Origin: Halichondria panicea
Taxonomy: Eukaryota > Porifera > Demospongiae > Suberitida > Halichondriidae
NCBI RefSeq assembly: GCF_963675165.1
Contig: NC_087378.1
Span: 5,265,205-5,329,204, forward strand
DNA: 64,000 nucleotides
Direction of reading: 5' to 3'
Each line of letters begins with the position of its first letter. Positions within the stretch are counted from its first letter, which is position 1. The position numbers and the translations under genes are program-made. Positions 21,690-34,109 of the stretch are shown one piece after another. The notes under the pieces were generated by a model. That model was not told the DNA's origin. It saw only the letters and a program-made list of their open reading frames with translations, and did not search any database.

Positions 21690-24600
21690 ATGGATACATC
21701 CAAAGATGTAATTATTTCCACCAAGCCCTCTGGTGTTGTTCTCTCCAATACCATGCCGAACTTTGTAGATGACTCTCTCCCAAAGGAAATGCTCGAGAGC
21801 ATGTATACACTTCGACGAAATGGAGAATTGTGTGATGTGGAATTGGCTGTTGATCAAAACTGCTTTAGGGCGCACAGAGTTGTTCTTGCGGCTAGTAGCA
21901 TGTATTTTAGGGCCATGTTTTGTCGGCAGATGGCTGAGAGTGGTCAGAGAAGAGTGGTGATCCAAGGAGTGGATGGGGAAGCACTCGAATCCCTCATCAA
22001 GTTTGCTTATACCTGCACACTAGAGATCAATGAAGAGAATGCACAAAGCTTGTTGGCAGCTTCAAATTTTCTGCAAATGTTGCGAGCGAGTGAAGCATGT
22101 TGCAAATTCCTTCAGGAGCGACTTGATTCCTCCAATTGTTTAGATGTTGCAGATTTTGCCGAATTCCAATCTTGTGGGGAACTGTTAGAGGCTGCTCTAA
22201 AATTTGCCAGGCAAAATTTCTCAGAAGTATCGAGGCATGAACGCTTCTTGCAGATTTCCTACTCTCGAATGAAACATTTCATGAGCAGGAATGACTTGCA
22301 CCTACCTGATGGGGAAGAGGTGGTATTTCAGGGCCTTGTTCGCTGGTCGAGGAGCAACCTCTCTGAACAACAGGTTCATTTTGCTGAGCTTCTGGACCTT
22401 GTCAAGCTTCCCTTGTTAGGTAAATTTGGATGGATTTCCTGGTGACGTACATCTAGTTTTAAATTATCTATTCCATAGGTCAAGAGTTTTTTGCGGTAGA
22501 AGTTGCAGCAAACTCTCTAGTGAGCTCAAGTGATGCTTGCATGCGGCTAATTCGCCAGGCAGCCAGAGCCCTGTACAACGAGACGTACCCTAGTGGGATG
22601 TCCCACCTCTGTCGACTCCCTACTCAGATCCCTATGAAATGGTGGCCCAGAGACACCCTCAGGGCTGGAGAGGTCATCCATATTCTTGGTAAGCTGAGTG
22701 GTTGAGTTTCAACATGTACTTGGGCCAGGTGCGGTTGTATCTAGAATCGTCTCTCTCTTCCTGTTCGGACTAGTATATTATCTTTGTATATATGTACAGT
22801 ACATGCACAATGGTTATACATGTACATTATGCCAGACAGCATAAAATACACACACGTTTTGTATTTAACTTCACAATCCAGACTACATGTATCATGCTAA
22901 TTGCTAACGGATGGTTTTGAAGTAGATCTTGCCTCTCAGGCAATTGTTTGCTATAATTATAGATCTTGGCACAAAAATAGTGTACACTTGCAGAAATGTT
23001 AATGACATTCTCTGTCTCAAATGTCAGGAATGTAGTATACAATAACAGTCAATGGTGTAAATATTATAATATTATGATGCCCATTGTATAATAGAAGAGC
23101 TGAGACACAAGGTGGTCTATCATAATTATGTGAATACTTTGCACCCCTTGAAACTGAATGTGCTGAAACTACACGTAGCCTCATGCACCCTCGTGCCGTG
23201 CAGGAGGTGTATCTGAGCACGAGACTCTGGGAAATGTGGAGTGCTATGATCCGGAGACGGATCGCTGGGTGGTGGATGTTATTCCTCAGATGAGATATCG
23301 GAGGAGTGGTGTGGGCGTGGCAGTGCTGCAAGGCCTCTTGTTTGCCATTGGTGGGTACTTGGAGGGAAAAACAAGTACTGATGCCGTTGAGTGTTACAAC
23401 CCCCGTATCAAAAGGTACATCTAATATGTGATAGTTGTACCATGGATTTGTACCCTGGGGCAGTTCTGTCCAGTATGCATGTGTGCCCCTCGGGGAGTAC
23501 ATACAACTGCACGTGGGTTCAATCCAAGCACACTAAAGATAGCCATGATACAGGTGGCTTGTATTATGATATAAACGACATTTACAACTGAGTAGGGTCA
23601 ACACTGTTTGATCTATGCCGTGTACGCATGTGCTTTATAGACAGTCCATAGGAAGTAGGATCCCTATAAATTAATAATTAAGGCAATGAACCATTATAGG
23701 GCGTGGGTGGTGCTTGCACCGCGGATGCTGATACCTCGTTGGATGTTGTGCTAAACCTACATATCATAAAGCTACTCGCTACTGCTAATACACACATGAT
23801 TGATATCATGATGAACTTTTTGCATTTACTGCATGCTGGCAGAATCACAGGGAACTTAAAGAGTGGGAAATGATTGACCATGTTAAAAAGGATGCCCAAA
23901 GTCTAAAATTAAAGGCTGCTGCATCAGTAAAGCCTTGCATGCAGCTCTTTTCTCACTTTTGCAGCTACCAATAGCTAGCGTTCTAGTGCAGAGCTAACTA
24001 CTAATTGGAGTAGCAGCTAAGAGTGACACGTATGTTGATGTGTACATAATCCAGTATATGGTAGGTGATCATAAGGGAGCTTGGGTATACATGTAGGCTA
24101 CGTTTATGTTTGTAATACCATGGATCTTTTCATTGGTATTGTTTTAGGTAGCCCAGATGATAGGTTAGACACACAAGACTTCAGCATTGGTGTGTTACAG
24201 TTATGAACTCACCCATTTAGGTGGATGCCTGTAGCCAATATGCTGACAGCTCGCATGAACCTCGGAGTAGGGGCCATTCGAGACATGCGGGACGCAGTGA
24301 CGGGTACTTCATTCAACGCCATCTATGCCATTGGAGGCTACAGTGGAAAAGCTATCCTTGGCTCGGCTGAGAAGTACGAAATTCAGACTGACATGTGGAC
24401 TGAAATTGCCCCAATGAAGACTCCCAGGAGGAATGTTGGTATGTAATTGCTCTACATAATTTGTATAATTATGTCATTTGTAACTCTTATCTTGGTGTGT
24501 AGCTGCAGGTATACGGTAAAGCTGACCGTGTGTGTGTGTGTGTGTGTGTATGTGTGTGTGTGTGTGTCTATTCTAGCTGTAACTGCTCAGCAGTCGCAAC

Positions 24601-27600
24601 GCGACTACAACTAAGAGCTACTACCGTATAGTGTGAAATGTTCGAGTGGGGCTGTGAGATGTGGTAGAGAGGGGGGGTTAGCAATCCTACACAAACATTG
24701 TTATAGCAGTTCTTTTATTTGCTATAACGTGCAGACAGGAGATTATCAGATACACAAAATGCATGTATACATTTTTATGATACCCTTTGAAATTTAAACC
24801 TTACAACATACATGTAAGTAGTGCATGTACATAGTGGGATCATTGGCTCTAGAGCGTACACACAAAAGAGGTCAATTTGAGTAGCTTTTCTGCTTTGCTT
24901 AAAACTTTTTTCAGGCGAGGTGAAGGTGTACAATGCAGTAAAAACAGTTAAGAACTAGTTTTAAAGCACAAAAACCTCCAAATTGCACCTTAGACAATCA
25001 TTCCGCCAAATTTTCTCTGGGGGATGCCCCCCAGACTCCTAAATTTTCAACGGTCTATGGCCGTCGTCATTCCCCCCTGGCTAAAAATCCTGTATGAGAC
25101 CCTGAAGTGCCTCGAACATTTCACGCTATACGGTATAATTATAGGTGCCACCTTTCTTTAGATGTTGATTCGTGGATTTGCTAACCCAGAGCTTTGTTCT
25201 CGACTTACATTGTATAGCTATTGAAAGCCACTGCAGAATTGTGCTTAGCAATCATAGAAACATTTATTTCTTATACATGTAACTGCATGACTGTATATCC
25301 TCGCACTAAGGGCTATATTTAGTGCGAGTAGAAAAAAAGTACAAGAAGAAGACAAAAGCTACAAAGCTGTCATTTTGAACTTCAACCTCTCAGATTAATT
25401 TTTCATTGACAGGAAATGCATGTACATATACATATACGTACTACACCCAGAGGTATAAATAACACGTCTTACAGGACGTACTACACCGTGCAGAGGTATA
25501 AATAACACGTCTTACACGTACGTACTACACCGTGCAGAGGTATAAATAACACGTCTTGATTGTCCTGACAAAGTGTTCTAGAATATTATGTTCTGTCGTC
25601 AGATATATTGGTTGGACACTAAAAAGTACCCATGGATGCAATGTCCTTAGGAGGGTCTAGGCATAGATGGAGTAGAAGAGGGATTGGAAGCAAAATATTT
25701 CTATGTAGTGGCTTTGGAACCATCCTTTTTTCTCTTCATACCTCCCACAAAAGCTCGGGAAACTTATTCCATACATCTCAGAGCTATACTCATTACTGAA
25801 TCACATGCCCCCTGATGATAGGTATCATTTGGGAGCAAAGAAAAATTTAATCGATTGTCGTGAAGTAGCTAGAGTACACAAAGCGCTTGTGTTCCTATAG
25901 TACCTATAATAATTATAGCTAAGGCTGTGTAACTAAGTAATGTGCTGTGTCCCAAATGGCCTCAAGTATGAGATGAAAGTTGATGCTTAGCAGCAGAACT
26001 GCTCTTGAACTTTTTACCGACAGGAAAACATGTTAGCCCTCGTGTTGTTACTTAATTAAAACCGCAGGAGATACACGGGTGGTACTTCAAGGGTACTTCC
26101 GTCCAATCCCTCTACTCGATCTACATGTATGGTCTAGGGAAGGTAAGGTAATGCTTCGCTCATAAAAGTGGGGATATCCCCCAGCTGGCGCAAATGTCCC
26201 CCCCCCCTCTTCTAAAATGTTCATTCAGATACACCTCTATCTTTCAAGATGGAATCTGTTCCACTAGAGATGCTTCCTGCAAATTCACAAAACCGCCATC
26301 GTTTAAGGTTACGGTAAACCGTTTGCTCACTAATTATTCCTAGGCTAGATGTATTGTATGAGCTGGAAAGTCCAGCTAAAACGCAGTAGTTATTTCATAG
26401 CTCGAATAATAGACACCGCTACTGTAGCTTAACTATATGCAGGGCCACTCGAGGTTACGGCAAACCGTTTGCTCACTAATTATTCCTGGGCTAGATGTAT
26501 GAGCTGGAAAGTCCAGCTAAAACGCAGTAGTCATTTCATAGCTCGAATAATAGACACCGCTACTGTAGCTTAACTATATGCAGGGCCACTCGAGGAGTAA
26601 AAAGGCTACTGGCTACTGAAAGCTCACGAGAGGCCTTGGCTCTGTCAGCCATTTTAAGTACATTTTCTTGTTTTGTGAGAGTTTCTCGGCCTGGAACGAA
26701 AAAAAAAAACGCTTCGTGTTGCCCTCCAGTATGTAAGAATTAAGTATTCTATAAGAGCAAGAACACAGAGCTAGAATTATTTTTGTAAGTCTAAAATGAC
26801 TGCTAGTTTGTGTTGTTACCCGAGGCCGTGCGGCGGCCAGCACAGCAGGTATTGTGCGGGTATAGTAGTCTGTTGATTTGTTTGTTTGGTCTGTCTGTTT
26901 GTAATTTCCGAGTCTGCTTACCTCGATGCCATAGGCGGTGTGTTTACAGCATGGATAGCCTTCACACAACACGGTATTAGTTTTATAATAGTGGCATGTT
27001 TTGATGTTATAGCTTCGTTATCGAATAAAACCTAAGAAGCTTGAACTTGCACGTTTGCAGCTACCTACGCGCGGCCTTTATTCGAGGTACATATTTACAG
27101 CTGAAGTGATCCCGTACCAGGAATAATGGAAAAGGATCACTAGAATAGAAAGCAAGAATGTTGTTGTTGCTTCTTTGATAAAACTAGCTCCAGAGGAGGT
27201 CTGACACGAGTACCTCGATTTGAGTTAATTAGTCACATGCAACACTGACTTTACTGTTGAATTTTGCACGTGACCAAACCTAATTATTTTCTCTTCTCAT
27301 ACCTCCTCTGTCCTAGCTCCAAAACGTACCAAGAGCCATATTTCTAAGACTCCAGGCTTCTTTGCTGTGAAGAGAGGGATAGGTTCCTTGATTCGGAAGT
27401 GTTATACACAATAAATTTTGGGACGGAAGCACTATCCTCCATAAATAATTATATGGCACTTAATAAGTGTATAATTATAGTGTGCCCCCTTATTTGGAGG
27501 GTCCTTTATCGGAAGTTTCCTATAGGTGCTTTCTTGTAAAAGTTATAACAACATAACCAACGCTTTGAATGTGCCATACGTTCCCATGTATAGCATCACT

Positions 27601-28486
27601 CTCTGCATATGTACTGAAGTGTCTGATGGCCTATGTTCTCAATAATGACTGTTCTACTCATGTTATAACTCGATCTTAACTTATAATGCTTCTTTGTCTC
27701 CCCTTCAGGTGTTGCAGTCATCGACAACCTAGTGTATGCGGTAGGTGGCAGCAACCGTGATGATGGCACTCGGTCTAACCTGAACTCAATGGAGCGTTAC
27801 AACCCTGAGAAAGATGAGTGGGAGGATCTCCCCCCCATGCACCGCTCAAGAGGCGCAGCCAGTGTCACTGCCCTCAACAGTTGTCTCTATGCTGTCGGCG
27901 GTTATGATTCAGGTCAGTGCACAGACTTGATTGGAGGGGGTTTAAATGTTTCCCATTCTCTTGATCATACATATCTAAATACACATGTAAATTGCATCTA
28001 TTTCTATGCCCAACCCATTTGTCTCCCATAAATTCTGTGGGAATAGAATACGATTTTATATGAAACAAGTTACAACTCTTAACTTGAACGTCTATAGGAC
28101 AATGGCTGTGTGAGGTGGAACGGTTCAACCCAGCTACCAACCAGTGGAGTCTGATTGCCCCAATGCTACACAGCAGAACTGGAGTGGCTGTTACTTCAGT
28201 TAGAAGTAAGTGACTAATATGCTATGTGAGTGGCTGTCTACAGGAAGAAATTTTCACCTATACTGTGACTCTGCTTTTTCTTCCCGTAGATGAAGTCTAC
28301 GCCATTGGAGGGTACAATGGAGTGAAGACAGTAGACGTTGTAGAGAGATACAACCCTGATGAGGGAACTTGGAAAGAAGTCGCTCCGCTTGTATTTGGTC
28401 GCTCAGTTCCTGGCATCGCAGTCGCTTATCTCTGGCCTGTTCAGTCCACCATGAAAAATTTTTGGGAACCTGAATCTCAGTTATAG
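21690..28486 (+). CDS. Kelch-like protein (BTB-BACK-Kelch), likely CUL3 substrate adaptor
   Basis: Seven exons join in phase to 625 aa: 21690-22419, 22479-22688, 23204-23414, 24221-24438, 27709-27912, 28098-28205, 28290-28486. The BTB domain (about residues 30-140) has ELCDVELAVDQNCFRAHRVV, ASSMYFRAMF and LIKFAYTCTLEINEENAQSL. The BACK domain (about 145-250) has LDSSNCLDVADFAEFQSC and ALKFARQNF. Kelch repeats follow, each with a GG-Y or GG-N turn and a distal W: VECYDPETDRW, FAIGGYLEG, YAIGGYSGKA, YAVGGSNRDD, YAVGGYDSG, YAIGGYNGVKTVDVVERYN. Family members bind CUL3 through BTB-BACK and substrates through the propeller. I cannot place it on one KLHL paralogue. The end, YLWPVQSTMKNFWEPESQL, is not a typical closing strand. 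Confidence 0.9.
23715..24020 (-). repeat. Partial family C element
   Basis: GCTGATACCTCGTTGG near the left and AGCTACCAATAGCTAGCGTTCT with TAACTACTAATTGGAGTAGCA at the right match 5017-5709. The right end with microsatellite and CACCGAGGCA is missing. It also has the uninterrupted AAAGTCTAAAATTAAAGGCTG site where family A sits in the 5017 copy. Confidence 0.65.
24625..25136. repeat. Family B inverted-repeat element, about 510 bp
   Basis: TACCGTATAGTGTGAAATG at the left is the inverse of CATTTCACGCTATACGGTA at the right, and GTTCGAG / CTCGAAC adjoin the ends. G-tract and C-tract blocks inside (AGAGGGGGGGTTAGC, TTCCCCCCTGGC) suggest a nested or fused G-tract element. Confidence 0.7.
25436..25558. 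repeat. Three-copy tandem repeat, unit about 41 bp
   Basis: Units share GTACTACACC, then CAGAGGTATAAATAACACG and TCTTACA. The first unit lacks CGTG before CAGAGG. Each unit carries a TATAAAT block, probably by chance. Confidence 0.85.
25662..26132. repeat. Family D foldback element (CATAGATAGAG...GGGATTGGAA ends)
   Basis: Left arm CATAGATGGAGTAGAAGAGG then GATTGGA; right arm TCCAATCCCTCTACTCGATC then ACATGTATGG. The same ends bound 56932-57454, and a solo arm lies at 33108-33190. The interior shares GGTATCATTTGG and GAACTTTTTACCGACAG-type blocks with the 56932 copy in opposite order. Confidence 0.7.
26306..26593. repeat. Two-copy direct tandem duplication, about 145 bp per unit
   Basis: AGGTTACGG(T/C)AAACCG through GCAGGGCCACTCG occurs twice back to back (26306-26451, 26452-26593) with only a few changes and one small deletion (GTATT). 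Recent by its identity. Confidence 0.9.
27192..27309. repeat. Family E inverted-repeat element (AGAGGAGGT ends), 118 bp
   Basis: AGAGGAGGTCTGACACGAG at the left, CTCATACCTCCTCT at the right. Related to the better preserved copy at 54818-54957; isolated ends occur near 128 and 19955. Confidence 0.6.
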
Positions 28487-28990
28487 TCTTGTATCATCAA
28501 ACCTTCTCATCCTCACAGTCACCATTTAATCTGTATGCATACATCATTATCTCTATACTGAATTCTGATCTTTATTATGTTTTAGAATGATCACTGATCA
28601 TCTCTCAGTTTTATCATGTTTTATACCTATGTTTATCATGTTGCTGTTCTATCAAAAGCTACGTACTGCGCATGCTCAAATACTGATTCTGGCGGTTTTT
28701 ATAAACAGACGTCGCATTCGCTTGGAGACCAGAGGCAATTAATCGATCACGGGTCGATCAGAGGGTGAGGGTTTTGAAAGTGCTGCAGCTAGTGCTGTTA
28801 ATGTTACAGTGAAACTGGAGATGTGCTACTACTTGTACTATTGACAGGATCTCTAGACAGTGCTATTTGAAATAGGGTGCTGCCACCTCTCTAGTACGTA
28901 CCTTTAATTAACTTTAAAGTTTAAGACACCTTTTCTGGAAATAGCTAGCTAGCTAACTAACTAGATCTACTTGTCCACTGAGATCTAGAT
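28487..28990. promoter_or_regulatory. Intergenic region upstream of CDC25
   Basis: 504 bp in tandem orientation: the Kelch 3' end and the CDC25 promoter/5' UTR. No repeat element recognised. GCTAGCTAGCTAACTAACTAG at 28944-28964 is a short CTAG-rich run. TACTGCGCATGCTCA at 28665 resembles an NRF1-type palindrome (GCGCATGC). Confidence 0.45.
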
Positions 28991-31900
28991 ATGGAAAATA
29001 AAGCACTACTCTCAACTCCTGGTTTAACCAGACTGGAGGAGGCCCATGAAGCAAAGAAGTTGTTTTCTCCCTTTTCTCCGGGTGGCAATGAATACAGAGA
29101 AAACCAGAGGTTCAATTTATATACTTCTCTATCACACTTGATATGTTAAAAGCCACAATGTGTGACTGCTTGCTGGTGTTTGATTTTACAATATTTGTAT
29201 TGGCACTCAACTTTGTACTTCTCGACAGTGTCCCCAGTGCCATTATAACACCAAAGCGTAGACTGTCTCTAAACGACATGGACGACAGCATGCAGTCCCC
29301 TTCGTCTCTAGAAGGTGATACAGGTACGTAAGTCCTCGCAATGCTTCAACCCTATTGTGTGACTTGTGTCTACATAATTAACCTTAATGGCTTCACAGTT
29401 GCCAGCCAAATTGGCTACTGGTGTGGTTCTAATGATCTTATCTACTCATTGTGTGCGTAGTACAATGTAGTAGTGTTTAATGCTCATTTGGCTGTTTTTT
29501 TTAGGGTATGGTAACAGTTTGAGTTCATGTTTCTTTGAAAATTCCAATGATGGGCTATCTTTGGAAAATAACAGGTAATTACGTATCTATGTTTTGTCTT
29601 GCTGGTCTTGAATATCGTTGCCTGTGGCTTGTTGGTATTCTAAATATGTGAGTACATGTACGTCAACAACTGTAGTGCTAACAGTCTGGTATATTTCAGT
29701 CTTCATAATTTATGCTTTACTATTCTGTGTCTAAGAAGAATGTGATCACCCGTTGTCTAGGATACTAAGTAGTTAAAAGGAATTCTAGTGGTTTAGGTGA
29801 TCACACCCAGAAACCTGAAGCCTGCATATTTATAGTGAACAAGGATGTTTTAATATCTTTGGTAGGATGTGTGGTGAGTACCTCTTTTTTTACCGTACAG
29901 GTCCCCACTGAGTGAGCTGAATGCAAATAGTCCACTGAGCACAGGTAAAAGAATAATTTTGCAAGCAAAAAGGCTGAAGAAAAAATCTTTGTCACTCGTC
30001 AATGAGGTATGTTGTGCTTCAGTATAATATTTGCACACATGCATAACTAATAAATGCATCACACTCACAGTAGGAAGAATCATCACTTTCATTAATGATG
30101 TTCTTGTACACAGAAAATTGGAGATCCCTCAAAATCAGCATTCAGAGTACCCTCTCTATCTACCATTCACTCCACTCGTCCCTCTTCCCTGCCCTCACTG
30201 GCTGAGATGTCTACTCGAGAGAGCACTGGACGCTCCTGGATCAGACAGATCAGCTCCCCACTGGTAAGTTGTGCACTGTACTACATGTGTGCTTCACTTT
30301 GCTGTACTTTCAGTAGAGTCACTATGTGCTTGTGAAAGTTTGCTGTAAAATTTCCTGTAAATGTGAGCTTGTAACAAACCTTTTGTAATAATTATGTTCA
30401 TACATGTAAAAATTATGTCATCCCTATATGCATCTACATGAACCTTGTGGCATTTATGTACTTAATAATGTATTTCGATCATGACATTAATTTGTCCCCA
30501 AAAAACACAATAGGAAAAAATGACTCTGATGTCCCCCACTGGCCAAGTTGTGTTTTCATTCGACTCAAATTCCTTTCCTTCTCAATCCATTGGCTCCACC
30601 CACTCACTCCCACTACGTCCAAGCAGCCTGACAAGCACTGCCGACAGTGATGGCTACTTTTCTGAAATAGAAGTTTTTGATAACGACGAAATGGCAGATT
30701 CAACTTCTGACACTATAAAGACACTACTCAGCGCACCACTTTCTAGTAGTTCTTCCCTCGCAAGCAAAGCACGAAATTTACCCTGCCCTACACCCATTCG
30801 ACCATCACGCACTAACAGCAGCCCTCAGATACATGTACCTTCCACTACGTGTATCACAAAGAAACCACATCTCAAAGTAAGTGCAGAGCTCTGTCAATCA
30901 AGAATGCACATACACTGTATGTATGATTATCTGTTTTACCAGCGTTCGAGTCCCTCAAGTGAATTTGTTCAGTTACATCAGCCGAAGCGACCACCACTTC
31001 CTTTTCTTCACTGTTCTAATTCTCAGGACTCCCCAATTACTCTACTCTCATCCCATACCAAACAGCTAAAGGTGTGTCCATTGCGTGCACGATTCTGTGC
31101 GTATCATTATTCCAACTACTATTGTACAGGGTCGCTGCTTGTTGCGCTCGCAGTCTTACTGCATGCCTCTCATCAGTGGAACAGGAAAAGCTGCTCCTCT
31201 GTCTCCAAAGGAACTCATTGGAGATGAAACCATGGCAAGTGTACACTTATTTACATGTATAGTAGGCAGCTTTTTACGAATACACGACTGCACATTATTT
31301 TGTGTACCTGAGTGAGATATTACTTACATTCAATACAGCCCTATGCCTTGCCTCTTGTGAATGGAAGCCTGCCGGGGCTCAAGTGTGTGTCCCCTGAAAC
31401 ACTAGGCAGACTGATGGCTGGTGAATTCACTGACAGAGTTGACACCTATACTATTATAGACTGTCGCTACCCTTACGAGTATGAAGGAGGGCATATTCAG
31501 GGGGCTGTAAATATCTACGAGGAAGAAGTTCTAAAGAAAAAGTTCTTTAGTAATCCTGAGCATCCAAAACAAGGAGAAAGAATTATTTATATATTTCACT
31601 GTGAGTTCTCTTCCAAGCGTGGACCGAAAATGTAAGCTTCGCAAATACTTCAGTTTTGTATCCTCATGCTGCACATTGATCAATCTCCAGGTGTCGGTTA
31701 CTGCGGGATATTGATAGGAAAAGGAATGGATTACAATTCTTCCCAAAATTGTACTACCCTGAACTGTACCTCTTAGAAGGCGGATACAAGGCTTTCTATC
31801 CTACATTCCAAGTATGTGGTGACTTGCATTCTGTTAGTTGTTTTTGGGGGTGTTAAACTTTAGCAATCGTACATGTACAACACAGTGCCTGCATGCATTG

Positions 31901-32241
31901 TTTACCACGTGGTTACTCCGAGGCGTAGGAAGATATATGAGTACATCCTCCTCGTAGGTGTGGTATATCATAATACCTATACATACATGTAATTAGTAAA
32001 CTATACACAATTATAGGAGCTTTGTGAGCCTAAGAGCTACTGCCCAATGGAAGATGAGAACCATAAGGATGATCTGCGGCACTTCAAGCAGCGAGCCAAA
32101 TCATGGGGATGTGACTCTATTCTTCAGACTAAGCGACAAGTCCCAAGCAGGTGCAGAAGACGAACGACTGTTACCTCCGACAGTAGACCAAAATCTAACT
32201 CACTCAGCTCAATTGCATCCAGTCCAAGTCTGAACTCATGA
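28991..32241 (+). CDS. CDC25: CDC25 dual-specificity phosphatase (M-phase inducer)
   Basis: Removes inhibitory phosphates from Thr/Tyr of cyclin-dependent kinases. Eleven exons join in phase to 591 aa: 28991-29109, 29229-29323, 29505-29574, 29901-30006, 30114-30263, 30514-30876, 30943-31071, 31130-31234, 31339-31631, 31691-31811, 32017-32241. The regulatory N-terminus is Ser/Pro-rich and contains [21 protein letters not shown], just before the phosphatase domain, has the spacing of the 14-3-3 site (RSPSMP in vertebrate CDC25). The rhodanese-fold catalytic domain has [20 protein letters not shown], the active-site loop [12 protein letters not shown] (C-X5-R intact), [16 protein letters not shown] and [11 protein letters not shown]. 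Intron 8 has a GC donor (ATG|GCAAGT); intron 1 has an unusual donor GTTCAA. One gene covers the role split among CDC25A/B/C in vertebrates; a second copy elsewhere cannot be excluded. Confidence 0.96.
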
Positions 32242-32653
32242 CAAAAGTAACTCAAGCGGCTTAGTCAAAATTTTACTATTTAAAAGAATGATTCTGAAAG
32301 ATCTTTATTCACACTTACACTTGTATATAATTTATAGACTAAATTAATGTGTATTATTTGTATTGTATTCTGGGATATCGCTCGCATTTTTCACAGCACA
32401 TGATTACTTTACTTCGTTGTTGTAGTGATCTACTGCGTTTTATAAACTTTTATTGTCTGTCTGTTGATCAGTTGTATAATAATAATTACAAAGAGTCAAA
32501 CATGTTACTGTATACGTAAACAATATTTAAACAAACTATTATCTGCCTATAATTATAGCTAGTGTATGTAATCATACATGCATGCAGACATTTAATGTTG
32601 TGGTATGTTAGATCTATAGCTACCTGTGTCCACAGTCAGTGCACTCATGCTAG
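32242..32653. other. Convergent intergenic gap CDC25 / four-TM gene
   Basis: 412 bp, A+T-rich, holding both 3' ends. No repeat element or RNA gene recognised. Confidence 0.55.
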
Positions 32654-34109
32654 CTAGTAGAGCATACTTTTGTCTCCAGTCCCACTGAACTCACTTTGGA
32701 CGGGCATTTGCGCACCGGAAATGGGAGAAATGGGCCCTGCAGCTGCGGCATTCATTGCCATGGCCATATTGCTCATAGGCAGCATGGAAGCATTAGGAAC
32801 TGGATTCCCTTCCGCATCAGCCACTGCTCCTTTGTTTTGGATTTTCTCTACTGGAAGCAAAACCAGTAGTCGCCACGAGATGAGAATCACCAACACTGGC
32901 AGAAAAGAGCCTAAAAAGAGGAATATACAACAATTAGCACGTGGACCCACGATCAACATAATTATTATACTTGACATACCATAATTATTATAGCAGAAAA
33001 TGTTTGTGAGGTGCAAAATTTCATGTTTTTGAATGACAGAGTGGTTAATGCGCGGGAAAAAACTGGTCCCACGCACCGGTATTTTACATGCAAAGCTGGC
33101 ATCATAGATAGAGTAGAGAGGGATTGGAAACAGAAGTGATTCACGTGATGTTTTACAATGAAGTCTACGTAGTGGCTCTGAGACCATCCGTGTAGCGAAA
33201 ATTTGCACCAGCGAAAAATTATACATGTGTACGGTAGAACATAATATCCATCATAATTATACCTCCAATCTGTAGTGCAGATGAATAGTGTAGAGTTGGT
33301 ACTCTGGTGTAACTCATTAGGTAAAATGTAGCTGCTTCATTCCCTGGAATGATGAAGCTATCCATAAACACAATTGCGGTGTCCATGTCCCAGAGGTAAA
33401 AATCAGCAAACAGTGCAGTTGCTGTGAATGCAGACAAACCTAGTGGAATAATGAATACATCATGTAGTAATAATTGGTTAGTTAAAGTTGAACCAACTCA
33501 CTTGTTAAAACACTCAAGATGTACATCATAGAAGGGCCCTTCCACCATGTTGTCACAGTTTGATAGCTGTTTATAAAAGTGACAGCAATAAGCGCCAAAC
33601 AGAATAGCATAGCGATCAGTGAGAAAGCGAAGGTTGCGTAGAGTCGAGATATTAGGATGTTTGTGTATCGCTCAACTGTTGAGAAAAACAGTCATTGAAA
33701 AAGACCACAATCAATGAAACTATAATAAACTGCTTACAAACAAGGTAACTTTCTTCATCCCTGTCAATAAAAGTATCTGCTCGCAGTTCAATGACATGTG
33801 AGCCACTGAAAATGCCAAAGGCAATATATCCTTTGTCAGGATCAGTTGTACTTGTCGGTTCTGACAAATTGATCTGTGGCAACAGTAAAAATCCAATAGT
33901 TCATAGAGAGATACACTACTTACCTGAACCCACATTGGAGTTCCAGCTGCCACTGCAAAGCAAATAAGAGCCCCAGCCGTGAGGATAATTGCCAAAATTG
34001 GCCATAGCACCTTCTCAAACCCTCTAGTATGACATCTCAAGGCAACTACTGTCTTCTCTGCCACAATAGAGACCACTGAAGGCAATGCTGTCAGAGATTT
34101 TGAAGCCAT
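32654..34109 (-). CDS. Four-TM (claudin/PMP22-topology) membrane protein, family not recognised
   Basis: Five exons join in phase to 309 aa: 34109-33924, 33873-33738, 33675-33502, 33439-33263, 32910-32654. Four hydrophobic segments: VLWPILAIILTAGALICFAV (about 34-56), LYATFAFSLIAMLFCLALIA (about 119-142), MMYILSVLTSLSAFTATALF (about 157-178) and FLPVLVILISWRLLVLLPV (about 226-244). The two extracellular loops are unequal, about 60 and 45 residues, and both termini are predicted cytosolic. The tail is Met/Ala/Pro-rich (MAMAMNAAAAGPISPISG). The loop-1 W-GLW-C-C signature of claudins is absent, so membership in the PMP22/claudin superfamily is by topology only. Head-to-head with KCMF1. Confidence 0.8.
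33108..33190. repeat. Solo arm of family D
   Basis: CATAGATAGAGTAGAGAGGG then ATTGGAAACAGAAGTGATTC and TACGTAGTGGCTCTGAGACC match one arm of 56932-57454. It lies in the intron between the last two exons of the four-TM gene; no opposing arm seen. Confidence 0.7.

Larger units (their letters stand above)
24439..27708. other. Kelch gene intron 4, 3.3 kb, packed with repeats
   Basis: The longest intron of the gene. It contains a GT microsatellite (24520-24566), the family B element 24625-25136, a three-copy tandem array 25436-25558, the family D foldback 25662-26132, a two-copy direct duplication 26306-26593 and a family E element 27192-27309. None is coding. Confidence 0.75.

Noticed and set aside
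26613-26972. 119-codon minus-strand frame in the Kelch intron
   Set aside because: Composed of intronic repeat also present near 15640-15740; no protein features.
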